DNA of 64,000 nt from NCBI GenBank assembly GCA_012064385.1, contig QRDG01001893.1:845113-909112 (forward strand). The letters run 5' to 3'. This document shows positions 11,664 through 23,545 of the stretch, one piece after another. A program made the position numbers and the translations under genes. Source of the stretch: Puccinellia tenuiflora. Its lineage: Eukaryota > Streptophyta > Magnoliopsida > Poales > Poaceae. Numbering within the stretch: the first letter of the stretch is position 1; each line of letters begins with the position of its first letter. Under the pieces are notes generated by a model, which was given only the letters and a program-made list of their open reading frames with translations, was not told where the DNA came from and made no database searches.

Positions 11664-12560
11664 GGCCGTCCACTATAGCTTTACCTCGCCGGGCAGAAGA
11701 GCCCTCTGGAGGTTTTTATAATGAACTGTGAATACCGGAGTCACTCCTGTCCACGTCGCATGCATGGAAATTTGTTGAAAGTTTTGTACTGAAGCGAGAC
11801 TTAATTAGCAATCATGTTTGAACCAGAACAGTGTTTGTGTGGAAAAAAACGAGACTGCAAAAGCTGTTAGCAACTTAGCCTAGCTACACATGTTGGACTA
11901 AATAATAGGTGCTTCCTGGGCTATTGACTGCGCTATCTTAAGGTCTACTTCCCGATGAAAATAGTGAACGTCACTTCAGACAGAAAAAACAATTCAAAAA
12001 GTAGTGAAAATGGTGTACGTATCAATCAGCCGGCTCTATTGTTAATCTTATTTCTAGAGAGGGTCTAATAATTGGAGATAAGCTTGATTGGCCTCCGTTA
12101 TATGAAAATTATGTTGATGGACTCCCCCTATATTTCAATCCTGCATCCTCGGTCCCTTGGAGAGAGACCCATTTGGTCACATTTGACTTGGAAAATGATG
12201 GGTCAACAAGGTTTCATAGTGGTATAGTAATGATTTTGACCATAACCCCTCGGTACACGCAGGCAGCAGCTATGGAATTGTCTGCTTGCATTGGGTCGTT
12301 GCGGGCGTCGCGTCAACACGGCACGAACAGTACAGTACTGCTCACTTGGTTGACTGGTCCTCATAGGTCATAGCTAACCCAGCCAGACAAAACGTGTTGC
12401 ACCAGCCGGCGCGCGTCGGGCAAGTAGCGGGCATGTTTTGACGCGTGGCGACCCCCTTAGCGTTTCCCTCTCTGTGTTTCTCGATCGGCCAGAGCACTGA
12501 GCACCGCCGCCAGCGCCGGTTCCGAGTTATGAATGGCAATGGGTACCCGACACCCGCTAA
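11664..12560. promoter_or_regulatory. CRK upstream region, shared with the paralogue
   Basis: Sequence 5' of the CRK start. Segments match the region upstream of the CRK pseudogene (19537-19990), for example ATGGAAATTTG(C/T)TGAAA and GATGGGTCAACAAGGTTT. The duplication therefore included at least several hundred bases of promoter. No clear TATA box chosen. Confidence 0.5.
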
Positions 12561-14100
12561 CCCGCGGGTATCCGTCTTAAATGGGGAGGGTTTGGTTTAA
12601 AAAACAACCCGCAGGGCTGTTTAACGGTAAAAAATCAAACTCGCCGGGTCTAGCGGAGGTGGGTATGGGGATGTCAAACCCGCACCTGCGAACCCGTAGA
12701 CCCGACTATTTCACTAGACCCCACATGTCATTGCTAGTGGCAAACCCTATCCAAAGACATGCCCCAGCACGGCCGCACACAGTACATAACAAAAGACTAT
12801 ATGCCCCCATCTCGCCTCGCATCCTACCAGCTAGCTCCACCCAATCCCATTCTCTTCCCCTCCCCCCGCCGCCTACCAGCTAGCTCCACCACTTCCCCCG
12901 AGAAGTCGTCTCCCATGGCCTCCCTCGCCGCCGCATCTGCCTCCACGACGCTCCTCTTCCCGCCCTCCACCTCCTCCTCCAAGCCCGCCTCCCGCTCTCC
13001 GCCTCCCTCGGCTTCTCCACGCTAGCACGCTTCCGCCGCCCCGCCGTCGCGGCGACGGCCGGCAGCAGGCGCCCGGAACTCCTGGTGGTACGCGCGGCGA
13101 GGGGAAAGTACGACGAGGAGGGCGCCCGGACCTCCTGGTGGTGCGCACGGCTGTCCCAGATCGAGAGGCAAGTATGACGAGGGGCAACCCCGACAGTGTC
13201 GAGTATGAGATCGAGACGCATCGATGCCCCAGATCCCGCCGCCATCTGTGCATCTGGCGGGTACCCGTCGGGTCTCGCAAACCCGGCGGGTGGCGGGTTT
13301 GGTGGAGTTTTGGACCCGCCGGCGGGTATGGGGGCGGGTCGCAGAGGCGGGGAGGAGGGTCGGGTGAGGGTATGGGGGGGCCAAACCCGGCCCCGAACCC
13401 GGCGGGTGCCATCCATAACCACAAATCCACAAGCACGGAACCCTCAACGAGTCAACGCACAAGCCACCAGCCCATCGTCTCCCTCTCTGGCTCACTCTCG
13501 CGCAAGCACGCGCCTCCCCATCGTCTCCCTCTCTCTCTCTCTCCAATCCCCACCGTCTCCCTCTCTCCCCTCTGCAGATCCCGTCGCCGCCCCAAGCCAT
13601 GCCTCCTTCCCGTGAGCCTCCCCAGATCCCGCCGCCGTCCCTAACCAAGCATACACCCTTTCCCGCCGGCCTGCACCTGCAAGAAGTGGAGATGAGATCC
13701 GCCGGCCTGCAATCTTCGCCGCCGGCCTGCACCCGCCAGAAGTGGAGATGAGATCCGCCGGCCTGCACCCTTCTGCACGGCCTCATCTTCGACACCCTCC
13801 GGCCTCCGCCGACCGCCGGCAAGCATGGCCGCTCGCCGCCCCTGTCCTCTCTCGCTGGTCCCCGTCGGGTCCCGCAAAACCGGCGGGTCGCTGGTCTGGT
13901 GGGGAAACGGACCCGACGGCAGGTATGGAGGCGGGTGGCGGGGGCGGGGAAAGGGTGCGGGGGCGGGTATGTGGGGGCCGAACCCGGCGGGTGCCATCCG
14001 TATTTCGAGCCCTCCTTCTGGTTTCCGGAACCTGCCGCGCGACTTTTTGGGCAACTGCGCCGTACCTCGCTTGCACTCACATGGTCTCAATTAAGGCGTG
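12561..14100. repeat. GC-rich internally duplicated region (CGGGT motif)
   Basis: Very GC-rich and full of GGGTA/CGGGT and complementary CCCGC motifs. Two long related copies are visible: about 13255-13425 and 13855-14005, both with CGGCGGGTGCCATCC near the end. A shorter duplication of GAAGTGGAGATGAGATCCGC lies at about 13680 and 13740. Long open frames on both strands are a by-product of base composition and I do not call them genes. Confidence 0.55.
12915..13170 (+). pseudogene. Plastid-transit-like gene fragment, frameshifted
   Basis: From the ATG at 12915 the frame reads MASLAAASASTTLLFPPST, rich in Ala/Ser and like a plastid transit peptide. It closes near 13024. A second frame, entered at about 12975, continues through LPLSASLGFSTLARFRRPAV and on to ARGKYDEE, again transit-like. 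A small indel would join them. The GGCGCCCGGA(A)CTCCTGGTGGT segment is then repeated. I do not recognise the parent gene; it looks like an N-terminal exon captured or duplicated inside the GC-rich repeat. Whether it is transcribed is unknown. Confidence 0.4.
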
Positions 14101-14505
14101 ATTGGTTAGCCGAATGGATTTTGAACCTCCTTACATTCGTGCCTCACTAGGGTCTGGCTGAGTCTCGAGCCATGTTTCACGATTAGTTCGTTACCTGCAT
14201 ATCGTTTGTTATCTATTTTTTTCTCTATTTTCGTATTTGGTTGCATACGAGTTTCATGTACTCTCACAACTTGGATACGTGGTGAGCTTACCTCGCACCA
14301 TCATACATGAACAAATTCGTCTATGTGACGACCACATTAGAAGGGGCGAGCAAGATAGCAGTGGTGCCGACGAGCAAGATATGGAGGCGGAGGTAGCGGC
14401 GGTAGCTACCCTAGCACCAGTCAAATTTCTGCCGACACCGGTGAAGTAGGACACCATGAACACTTGAGAGCCACATGAGCAGCGGGAGCAACATAATGGA
14501 GCGGC

Positions 14506-14805
14506 ATGCCGATGGTGCGGCGGCGGAGGAATCGGCAAGAGCTGCCCGGCACCGGCAAAGCGCAGCGTGTCCTCCACAAGAAAATGGGGCTTGACTTTGG
14601 AGAGATGCCCCTGATGGAGGCCACGAAAGAATTCGCGAACACCTGCAAGAAGGCTGCGTTATCTGATTCGGCAATCAATGGGTTGAGGACCCTCCTCAGG
14701 CTGAACTTGCCGTCCATGACGGCAGCGGATGAAGCTTTGATTGGCCTTGCTGGCCTCGGGGGATGCGATTTCCCGCTACCGACGGCGCTGGACGTCTCCG
14801 CCTGA
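14506..14805 (+). CDS. Hypothetical 99-aa ORF
   Basis: A small plus-strand frame: basic N-terminus (MPMVRRRRNRQELPGTGKAQ), then a helical, Leu/Ala-rich body, ending in GLAGLGGCDFPLP. I do not recognise a family. It is followed by a poly-A-like, LINE-tail-like stretch at 14985-15040, so it may be part of a retroposed segment rather than a host gene. Confidence 0.25.
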   Translation: MPMVRRRRNRQELPGTGKAQRVLHKKMGLDFGEMPLMEATKEFANTCKKAALSDSAINGLRTLLRLNLPSMTAADEALIGLAGLGGCDFPLPTALDVSA

Positions 14806-14984
14806 TCTGCTTCCCGATCCCCAGATCGCGCCGCGTAGTAGCGTTTTGAAGAAATGACGATATATCTTTCTGAGCGTTTAGACGGAGTAGGATGATTTGG
14901 ATCCTCGCGGGGCTACTTTTCTTCGTCTAGTACGCCCTGTCATGTATGATTTTTTTCTTTTTGGTCTCGACCGTGCCATGTTTG

Positions 14985-15042
14985 CTTCTCCTATATCAAT
15001 ATAAAAGGCAAATCTTTTGCCTCGTTTCGAAAAAAATGAGAA
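14985..15042 (+). mobile_element. LINE-like or retroposed 3' tail
   Basis: The motif TATCAATATAAAAGGCAAAT, then CTTTTGCCTCGTTTCGAAAAAAA, is the kind of 3' end seen on grass LINEs and retroposed transcripts, with the inverted GGCAAA/TTTGCC pair before the A run. The 5' limit of any such element is not visible. Confidence 0.35.
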
Positions 15043-17234
15043 GACGGTAAACACGTACAAATATACAGTATATTATCTATGCGCATATGTCTGTCTAAAC
15101 CAAAAAGTTACAACACGAAAGTTGTAGGAAACATTAAAATCAATCTACTCGTCAAAGGAAATTTCAAACGCTCAACCGAGTGCGACAATTTGAAAAAATT
15201 CGTCAAAAATATACAAACTTCGGTCCAAAATTTGGAAGATACAGCCCATGAAACACGAAGCCGAGCATGGGAATGGAACCTACTCATCGACCTGCACATA
15301 TTTCGTGTGCAACTTTTTTCAAACCGAATTATAGTTGTTTAAATTAGAGAGGATCAAGGGAGGTGAGAGCAAGCAGCCCAACCTCCCTGAGAGTGGCCTC
15401 GTTTGATTGCATGCACTGGCATCATCCTGAAAAAATGGCCGATTTGAACGTGTCCAGCGGTCTTTTTTTTTTGTTTTTGAGCATCAACGATTCCTTCATT
15501 TACAGTGTTTTTGCATGCATCTGAGTCCGTACGATGCAAAAACTCACCAAACCCACGTTTTTATATGGCTAGGGCCTGTTTGAGGTGTCAGTGGGCTACA
15601 AACACGCGCCGGTGGCGAGGTAAACCTGTCCGTACCAATCTCCATAAGCGGATCACGATGTTGCTGCTTGCACACATGATTGAGTACTCGTGAGTACAAA
15701 CATTCAAAGGAGCGCTAAGGAACTATTTTTTCCCTTCTATTACGAGAGTACGCGAATGCATGCCTTACTTTTACTAGTTGAGTACATGTCGAACATAAAG
15801 ACATGTGGTTTACCGCTTCTCATTTATATATACAACGAAATTACCAATTATCTCTCCCTCTTCTTTCTTCCTAATTTTTGAAGTAAACAAAAAGTCCTCA
15901 CATATGTGACATGGCGTATTAAATATAATATTTATGATATTGAAATATGCGCATAGTACAATGACTCATTAATCATAACGAAAACAAATTAGGAATCTCT
16001 AGGACCTAGGTGATATTTCATTGGCTCTCCATCCCGTAATAAACTCTCTCCATTCTTTTTGATTGGTTCACAAACAGCATTTAATAGTAATACGTCTAAA
16101 ATGTGAGGAGGAGTTTTGGAATTGCATGATTTTTAAAGTGCGCCTAGCAAACTGTACCGGAGGGAGTATGATATATACATGAAAAAGATAAGATTTAAAA
16201 TAAAGATTTGCCCTTCATTAAACTTCTCCCACATCTACAAACCTAAACTACCAAATATAGGAAACGTAATATATTCTAACACTAAAAACATGTTGATCAA
16301 TAACCAATAGCTTAATTATTTTCTTTCACGTACCAATGACATTGCACTAATAAACTTAGAAAACTCGGCGCCATCCATCACCATATAATCATCATACGTG
16401 CGTGCTCCATATGTATATAACCAGTTTAACAATGATACCTCGAACCGTAGGCTAGCTAACTAATCAATCACAACACTGGCCGACATGTCGGGAATGTGGA
16501 AACCATAACCCCTCCTCGTCGTCGTTGTCTCGCTCTGCGTCATGGCGTTCTGCACGGTGGTTGGCGTCGGAAGCCAGTAATGGTGATCCAAGGATTTGGT
16601 ATTTGTTTTGCATTTTTTACCGGGTATGGTGGAAAATAGCCAAAATTAGAAATTATAGAAAAATCAGAAAATTTAAGACGAAAATCACAAACCGCGGTTT
16701 AAAATTGGGACAAAATGCCCAAAATTTGAACGAAAATGGTTGAAAATTTCGCATGAAATTTGAAATAAATCAGGGCCAAAATATATATGAGAAGCTTCGG
16801 TAATATTTTATTTATATATTACATATTTCGTTGGCATAGAGGGGGTTCCCGCTAGTAATGGAGATTGTAGGCGCCTCGCGGGCCTCATGTTGCTCTTTTT
16901 TAATTCTCTCCATCAACAGTTCAATCTCTTCGTATGATGATACTTTCTCCCCGTGCCCTCTTCGGTCTAGCTTGATCTTAGTTATGTAACATGTAGCTTT
17001 CTTCCTATTGGCTTGCTCATATGTGTGTTTATTGTGTGTGTGCGTACGTGCATGTGTGTGTATGTGTGTGTATGTGGGCGGTTCTTATCTATAAGTTGGT
17101 TTTAGCACCTTTTATCTTTCACCAATTTGTAGTTTTTTATTTGACTGGGCTACGTCCTATAGTTTAAAAAAAATTGTACAACTCCTAGAAGGTTGATTGC
17201 TAGTTCTTTGTTGACAACTGAAACAAAGTGATCA
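15043..17234. other. Unassigned intergenic DNA
   Basis: AT-rich, without convincing genes. A degraded Stowaway-like pair of ends may lie at about 16047-16168 (CTCTCTCCATTC ... CCGGAGGGAG). A TG-rich simple repeat lies near 17030-17080. Short similarity to 20780-20900 is visible around 15600-15720 (GTTGCTGCTTGCACA). Confidence 0.4.
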
Positions 17235-17735
17235 ATTATCTGCCATCTGGCTCCGCAGTGATGGCTACATTATTATTACTGCACGGAACGACAACTCTAA
17301 CTGATTCATGTATCCTAGATACCCTTAGGTTGAAGTACGTAGGATGATTAGGCTCCCGAAGAATAACACTCTCGATGTTTAACATTGCAACGACCTCTGA
17401 CATGGTGGGTCCATCATGTGCATTCTTCTGGACGCATATTAGTGTGATGTTAATGTACCTCCTAGCCTCTGTTTTATGGATGTCCTTGGCAATTGATGAT
17501 TCTAAAAGCTCAAGCCATCTTCCTCCTTCCTAGAGCTGCCATGACTGCAAAAGGCCGAAATACATCTTAATGCCAAAAATCACTTCAGTCTACTCATATG
17601 TGAGAGTTTTGAAAATGCTCACGTATCCAAGGAGGTTAAGGAAGTCATCGAAACTAGTGCGGAGCAGAAGGAAACTATTATATCAAAACTTATAATTTTA
17701 TTGATCAACTAATTAATGGTATTATAGGTTGCCAT

Positions 17736-17864
17736 CATGGGCGCAGCTATACACATGTATAGCGTGCGGTGGGGGGCCACTGCCCCCCCCCCCCCCCCCA
17801 CCAGTCGATGTTACACATGCAGAAGGAACGGGGGCCCAGTGATTCTCCTCAAGCTCCACCACAG
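17736..17864. mobile_element. Degenerate hAT-like MITE in a CRK pseudogene intron
   Basis: The ends CATGGGCGCAGCTA and CAAGCTCCACCACAG are imperfect inverted copies and resemble the TIR of the MITE at 18702. Both elements contain the GGGCCACTGCCCCC core, here in the opposite orientation and with a 17-base C tract at 17783-17799. No clear target duplication remains. Confidence 0.4.
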
Positions 17865-18701
17865 ACTAGCGTTGTTGTGATTTATTAATTAGAAATATAT
17901 GCTTACTATGTTCCCACTATATTCTATGTGCTTCCTTGAATATCATTGGAGCTGTATTTTTTTGAAAGGCCGAAATCATAATTTTTTGGCTTCATGTCTT
18001 GGTCCAAGAAAATGTTGCTAGCCTTAAGGTATCTATGCATGTATGATTAGTAGCCCAGAATGCTTGTGCAGATACAAAAGACCTTGGGCTATCCCTTCGA
18101 TTATCACACATCGTTTATTCCAATCAACCAAAGTTATTCTGTTTCCATCTGCATACATCAGAGAGTAAATTTTATAGTGTGGACAAAAGGCAATGAAAAA
18201 TATAGTTAAACTACATTATGCATACCAAATATAACAAATTCTATACTCTTATTTGGCGAATATTCGTACACCAAAAGTTTTCCTCTCCCTGAATGCAGCA
18301 TCCCAAGAGCTTAACCAGATTATTGTGTTTTTACTTTTGCAATAAGTTCAATTTCATTTTTGAATTCCGTGATGTCCTGAATGTGAGGCAAGCGTTTTAA
18401 CAACAATTTCCATTCCTGATGGTAATATATTATCCCTGGAAGTATGTACAAAACAGAACTTCAGGCATTATTTTGCAGAAAAGTCAAAAAAAGGGTTGCA
18501 TGCTATTGATGGGGAACCGCATGCTATGTTTTTAGGTTGTAGCATCGGGTCCAGAGGTGGCACAACAGCTGGTGGCATCGGCGGGGAGCCATTCACGGTA
18601 ACCGGCGTCGTACTGTTGATCGTCGGAACTTCAGCGACCAAGTTCATGATATGCAGCATAGGGTCCCCTTGGAAGAATGGGTATGTCTCGTACATCATGA
18701 T

Positions 18702-18854
18702 CAGTGGCGGAGCTTGGACCAACTGCTTGGAGGGGCAAATGCGCTTGAAGGCTGAAAATAGAGAGAGTTTTGTCAAAATTAGGGCAGCAAATGGGACATT
18801 TTACAAAGGGGGGGGGGGGCAGTGGCCCCTGACTTACACTAAGATCCGCCAATG
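18702..18854. mobile_element. hAT-type MITE inside CRK pseudogene exon 1, 153 bp
   Basis: Ends CAGTGGCGGAGCTTGG and CTAAGATCCGCCAATG are inverted copies. The 8-bp flanks ATCATGAT (18694-18701) and CTCATGAT (18855-18862) differ at one base, as expected of a hAT target duplication. A 12-base G run lies inside. The insertion interrupts the segment coding the second DUF26 domain. Confidence 0.75.
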
Positions 18855-19536
18855 CTCATGATACACCGTGTCCCGAGGACTTGAGCACCTTGCTAATAGT
18901 CCAAGTTGTACGCAAGCGTTCTCGATCCGGAAGAAAATCTATGAACAAACAGGCTAGCAATAATCATCGGAGCTCATGTCACGCCTGCACTGCATAAGAC
19001 AGTACATCGTCGGGAAGGAGCTGACATCTAAGCGCGAGGTCGTGAACCTCCTCTTGCTGTCGGCGGCCGATTGGGCCGCATGCTGTTCAGAAGTGTGAAC
19101 ACGCTTGCGGTGAAGTTCTGTTCGCTCATGATGATGAATGGGCTGTCATTGAAGGTGGTGTTGAGAAAAAAATCCAGTCAGAAAGCCTAAGCATGCAGGC
19201 ATCGTAATACAAGATGATGGGCAGAGCTCCAACCCGTCCTTGAAGAAGGTCGCCACGCAGGCCTCGCATGCGGAGGCGTTGGTGTCCCCACTGCAGAGCG
19301 TGAGGGCGAAGACGGTGTCCGATTTGTCGCCTACGATATCTTTGGCGAAGAGGTTGGCGTTCGATGCGGCCTTCTTGGGGGGTGGATGAGAGGAGCATGA
19401 GGTTGGCTTGGTAGGGGCTATTTGATGTGTAGTTTCCGATGTTGCCGCACAATTTAATGGGTTGAATTGGTTCTTGGGCTGCGGCGAAATGCAGGAGAAG
19501 CAGGAGGACGAGGAGGGGGAGGATAACCATGGCCAT

Positions 19537-20148
19537 CCACGGTAACTTACCTTGCTGGGCAGACGATCGGCTGGAGGATTTTTAGATATAACCTGTGATA
19601 CCAAGTCACTCCTGTCAATGTCACATCCATGGAAATTTGCTGAAATGTTTGAACAGAATCATCTCTATGTGGAAAAACAATGAGAAGGTAAAAGCGCGTA
19701 CGGGGCATTTCGGAGCTCACTTGGTTGACTAAATAGGTACTAGCTTCCTGCATTGTCAGTTTCGGGAGTCGCATCTTTGTGAAGCGTTGGCTGCGCTATC
19801 TTAGGGCTCTTCTTCGCGATGAAAATAATGCACCTAACCGCAGCCCCACACAAAAAAAAAAATCAAGAAGTATTGAAATTGGGAGAGCGTTGAATTTTCC
19901 CGACTAAGAGAGAGATCAATTTGGTCACATATGACGACTTGAAAAATGATGGGTCAACAAGGTTTAGTAGGTGTATAATAACGCCTATGCTAATGCATTG
20001 TTTCGTAGCGTTATCGTAGGGATAATAAAAAAGTTAAGAGACAAGTAGTTCAATGCATTGTTTTTTTATAGATTGTATCTAGATTGAATCTTTGGGGCTA
20101 ATGGAAAGCACCAGAAATGTGTCGACGGACACAATTTAAACGTCCCCT
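19537..20148. promoter_or_regulatory. CRK pseudogene upstream region
   Basis: Homologous in blocks to 11664-12240, the promoter side of the functional CRK copy. It marks the far edge of the tandem duplication. No gene is seen. Confidence 0.45.
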
Positions 20149-20478
20149 CAGGACATGTACAATGGGGTGATGTCAACCTTCCCTTACAGATGTCACGTCA
20201 GATTTTTGCTCGGTTGGCGGAGAGAATGAAGAAAGAGAGGGTTGTCTTCCCTTAGTTAAGAGATGATCTCTTAAATATTAAGAGAAGACTATTTTCTCCA
20301 TTGTACCGCGTGTCTTCCCTTATTAATATAATTTCATACTAAAATTTAATTAATTCTCATTAATTGCTAGAGATGACAATAAGAGAGAGCGTATTGTATG
20401 ACCGATATTTATTGCCTTCTCCAAATGACGTGGAGGGGTAAGAGAAGACGGGTCTTCTCTACCATTGTACATGGCCTG
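20149..20478. mobile_element. Probable MITE with 17-bp inverted ends
   Basis: Left end CAGGACATGTACAATGG and right end CCATTGTACATGGCCTG are inverted copies with one mismatch, about 330 bp apart. The interior has further inverted GTCTTCTCT/AGAGAAGAC pieces. I could not settle a target duplication, so the superfamily is open. Confidence 0.5.
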
Positions 20479-22740
20479 AAGATGCTCTTAGCTCCTTTAG
20501 CTCTATGATGATTGCGTATTTCCCGGCGGGCCAGCACTCGGCATCCACCGTCTCCGGGTCTGCGGGCTTATCACGGACACGGCGGCGCCCCACCGGCATC
20601 CTCCTCTCGTGTTTCTCAGGAGCCCATCACGCACTGGCCGGCAGACAGGACTCAGGAGACGCCACCGGCACACGGCCACCGCCAGCTCCGATCTAGCCCC
20701 TCCTGCCTCTGGTTTTGGGCCCGGTGCGTCGCATCTCGCCAGCACTCCCTCCTGACGATGTAGAGGCTGCTCCATCATCGCACTAGGAGTGCAGGACGTT
20801 GCTGCTTGCACAGAGAGAGGAGGATTGCGTGCTTGTGAGTAATCACATTCAGAGGAACACTGCATGCTGACTGCCACCAATAGACACGCGCCGTGTTGCC
20901 GATGACGAGCTTGCTGTACGAGGTGAGGGGAATGTGGCTACCCAGCCAGGTTCGGTGCACTGCACTTGGGTTATAGTCTGATCAATCATACTCACCTTCT
21001 GGGTCTTAAATCAGCTGTTGGATATGTAGGTGCACCACTGTCGATTGGACGGTGGCAACTGGCATTGCTTTACCCCGGTCGACAGTCCATGTGTGATGCG
21101 GGAGAGTGGGCTTGAAGCGCTGCGTGTGCGTCGCCGAAAGCCAACAAGGCTGGGAACTGGAAGAAATATTCAGGGATAAGAAAGATACGCTGGCGATACA
21201 AATACTTTTAAGAGATGAAACCGATCTTGGAAAAAAAAAGACGCTACAAATGGCTGGCTGGTTGAGGATTTATCTTTACCTAATAATAAAGTAAGAGTTG
21301 CTGCCACCGCTTAATGAAAAACGGTCGTACGTCGTCCGTACTGGCCCAGCCCAATGCAATTCCGATCGAACCGCCCGTCCGTGTTTCCTCTGTGTGCCAC
21401 TTTTGGTACATTAATCGGTCGACGACTCAAGCGTATACAGAATCCTACTCGAATAGCACACAGAACAAGGACTTGATCGAGTAGGCAACTCCGCATCACG
21501 TATAAAAACATATGTGCAGGCTACGGTGTTCCCGGTTAAGCAATACTGCAATAGGACGCGATCACGTGAGGAAGAAATTCAGAGGTGAAGATGCGATCAC
21601 GCGAGGAAGAAATTCAGAGGTGAAGCCCATAATCGTGGTCGTCGTCACGGAATTGATCTTGGACGACTTCATGCCGACGTCGACTACATGGCTTCGACCA
21701 AGACCGGAGACGTCAAACTCCTGCCAGAAAGACTGAAGGCGCGCGGGGATGCCTTCCGGCAGCGCACGACACGATCTTAGCATGGCGTCGTCTCCAACTA
21801 CGGCAACGAATCGACGCGCGAAGCCAGCCCCTCCTCACCGCAATCTCAATCGGCGCTGCAGCGGGTCTCTTCGACGGCTGCCTTCGGCTCCGAGATACTC
21901 AAACCATGGCTTCTCCTGAAAATAGTTAATTCGTCAAAAAGTATGATGGACGTTGTTGGTGGATTAGTCTTGCTTGGAGGCTGTTGGTGGCATCAGGAAG
22001 CTCACGGATGGGCCCTTGAGCAGTGCGACGACGCGGGCGCTGACATCCTTCTTCCCGGCCGTGCCGCCGCTCCAGGGCAGGGCGATAACAGTGAGCTCAC
22101 TAGCGGCGGAGGTGGTGGTGCCGGGAGCAGGGTCTAGGGAGCTGCGCGATGGCCTGGCTTCGATTTGTTTTTAGGCGATTTGGCTTGGATCTGAAAACCC
22201 AACGGGAGAGAGAAGTTTATCCTCTCGACTATTGTTTACCCCTTTTGTTTAAGGTATTTAAGAAATAATCCCTAGCTTAAACTGGAGTACAAATTTCATT
22301 AAATGAATGGAATCTTTAACGCTTCCTTCCATTCATAATTCATCTCAATAAATACATGTACGCATAGAACGGGTTTCCTAATTTAGGCCATGCCTTCTTC
22401 GGTTCTTCTTTGTTGGAAACCAAAGAAAGAAGAAATAAGTCATATTATTTTATCCTCAACTGCAAATTTTGATTGAAGATCAAGAGTACAAATAAAGGGA
22501 AGCAAACTTTTACGAGGCAAGTTTGAGTTCGGCCTATTTAACCTTCGAGCCAAGCTTGAGTTGACAGGTGGAGGCGGGGGGAGGCACCGCGCAGGTGGCA
22601 GGGCTACGACAGTCTTCTCGACGATCAATAAGGGATGCCAGGGGATGAGTACAACGGAGTTTTGTTCGGGTGGGCGAGATGGTTCGGTTAGGTCCGACGT
22701 TAGCATTGTTGAATTTTCGGGTAACTATATTCAATAAGAT
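20479..22740. other. Unassigned intergenic DNA
   Basis: No recognisable gene. Open frames here are short and composition-driven. A perfect-to-near tandem duplication of GAGGAAGAAATTCAGAGGTG lies at about 21566-21625. It may in part be the body of the Helitron-like element ending at 22774. Confidence 0.35.
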
Positions 22741-22745
22741 TCAAA

Positions 22746-22774
22746 CCGTAGCAACGCACGGGCATTTTTGCTAG
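22746..22774 (+). mobile_element. Helitron-like 3' terminus
   Basis: Hairpin CCGTAGCAACGCACGG (stem CCGT.GC/GCACGG with one bulged A), a short T-rich spacer, then CTAG followed by T. This hairpin-plus-CTRR arrangement with insertion before T is the Helitron 3' end. The 5' TC end to the left was not located. It sits about 350 bp before the ARGOS-like start codon. Confidence 0.5.
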
Positions 22775-23126
22775 TCCAAGTATAAATCAATCCGGCGTTT
22801 CCCAAAACAGCACAAGAATTCAGCTTACCTTGTACCGGTCTTGACATCGGGGAACCGGATTACCGTTTGTGTTGGAAAACATGCAGCAGGGCACTGTCCT
22901 ATCGAACTCCGATCTCACGATGCCTGTCGTTGTCGAGGCCCCGGCCTGCATCCTCGACCTCCCAGAAAGAGGACCCCCCCACGATCACACCAAGTGTAGG
23001 ATATATACATCGCAAAGAATCAAAGAAGCAGTCCCAGTTTCACACACACACAGCAATTCCTCAGGCACAAGAGTTTTTCATTTCTCAAGGAACACAACCA
23101 AACACAGAGATGAACATCCACTAGAG

Positions 23127-23327
23127 ATGGACAAGGGCGTTCTCCTCATGATGTTGCTGGCAGCGGCAGCCATGCTCCTGTGGCTGCCATTGGTGCTGCC
23201 GCCGCTACCGCCGCCACCAGCGTTTCTTCTCTTCGTCCCTCTGGTGATGATGCTCCTGCTCTTCTCCCTGATCCTCTTCCCGTCTGAAAACTGCGACTAT
23301 CCTCCATCTCCGGCCTTCGCTCAGTAG
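23127..23327 (+). CDS. ARGOS/OSR-family small membrane protein, 66 aa
   Basis: A 66-codon frame starting MDKGVLLMML and containing LPLVLPPLPPPP flanked by two hydrophobic helices. That proline motif between two membrane segments is the signature of the plant ARGOS / ORGAN SIZE RELATED (OSR) family. Members lie in the endoplasmic reticulum and are known in Arabidopsis and maize to promote organ growth and dampen ethylene response. The same frame is open back to an ATG at 22869, which would give 152 aa; I prefer 23127 because the extra N-terminus looks non-conserved. A four-codon upstream ORF (ATG at 23111) precedes it and could limit translation. Single exon. The stop is 219 bp from the stop of the convergent CLT gene. 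Confidence 0.75.
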   Translation: MDKGVLLMMLLAAAAMLLWLPLVLPPLPPPPAFLLFVPLVMMLLLFSLILFPSENCDYPPSPAFAQ

Positions 23328-23545
23328 GAACAGAGAGAGCCTTATTGTCAGGTACATCTCCTGCTCTCCAGCTTTTATTCTATCTATATCCATGCGGCAC
23401 TTCCTCGCTTTTATTGGATATATGATCATACTACCATACAACATACAACAGTGGCTCTCAGGAGAACTTCTGCTCTACCTTTCAAGCCCAGGCGAAGAGC
23501 CATGGTTGTGTACGACAAAACGAAGAAGAGTTGAATGTTAGCTAG

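Larger units (their letters stand above)
17235..19536 (-). pseudogene. CRK pseudogene, tandem copy of the CRK at 8394-11663
   Basis: Minus-strand copy of the CRK gene, in the same order and orientation. The 5' end encodes MAMVILPLLVLLLLLHFAAA and a first DUF26 (CSGDTNASACEAC), but the frame shifts near 19385 in a G run. The second DUF26 is scrambled and split by a hAT MITE at 18702-18854. Exons 2 and 3 (membrane span and glycine loop) are absent. Exon 4 lies at about 18236-18440, exon 5 at about 17915-18155, most of exon 6 is lost and exon 7 is at 17235-17545. Exon 7 has a TAG stop where the functional copy reads WQLWEGG. No intact kinase can be made from it. Confidence 0.85.

Noticed and set aside
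13022..14080. Long minus-strand open frame of 352 codons
   Set aside because: Composition-driven in CGGGT-rich DNA; other frames on both strands are equally open and no domain is visible.
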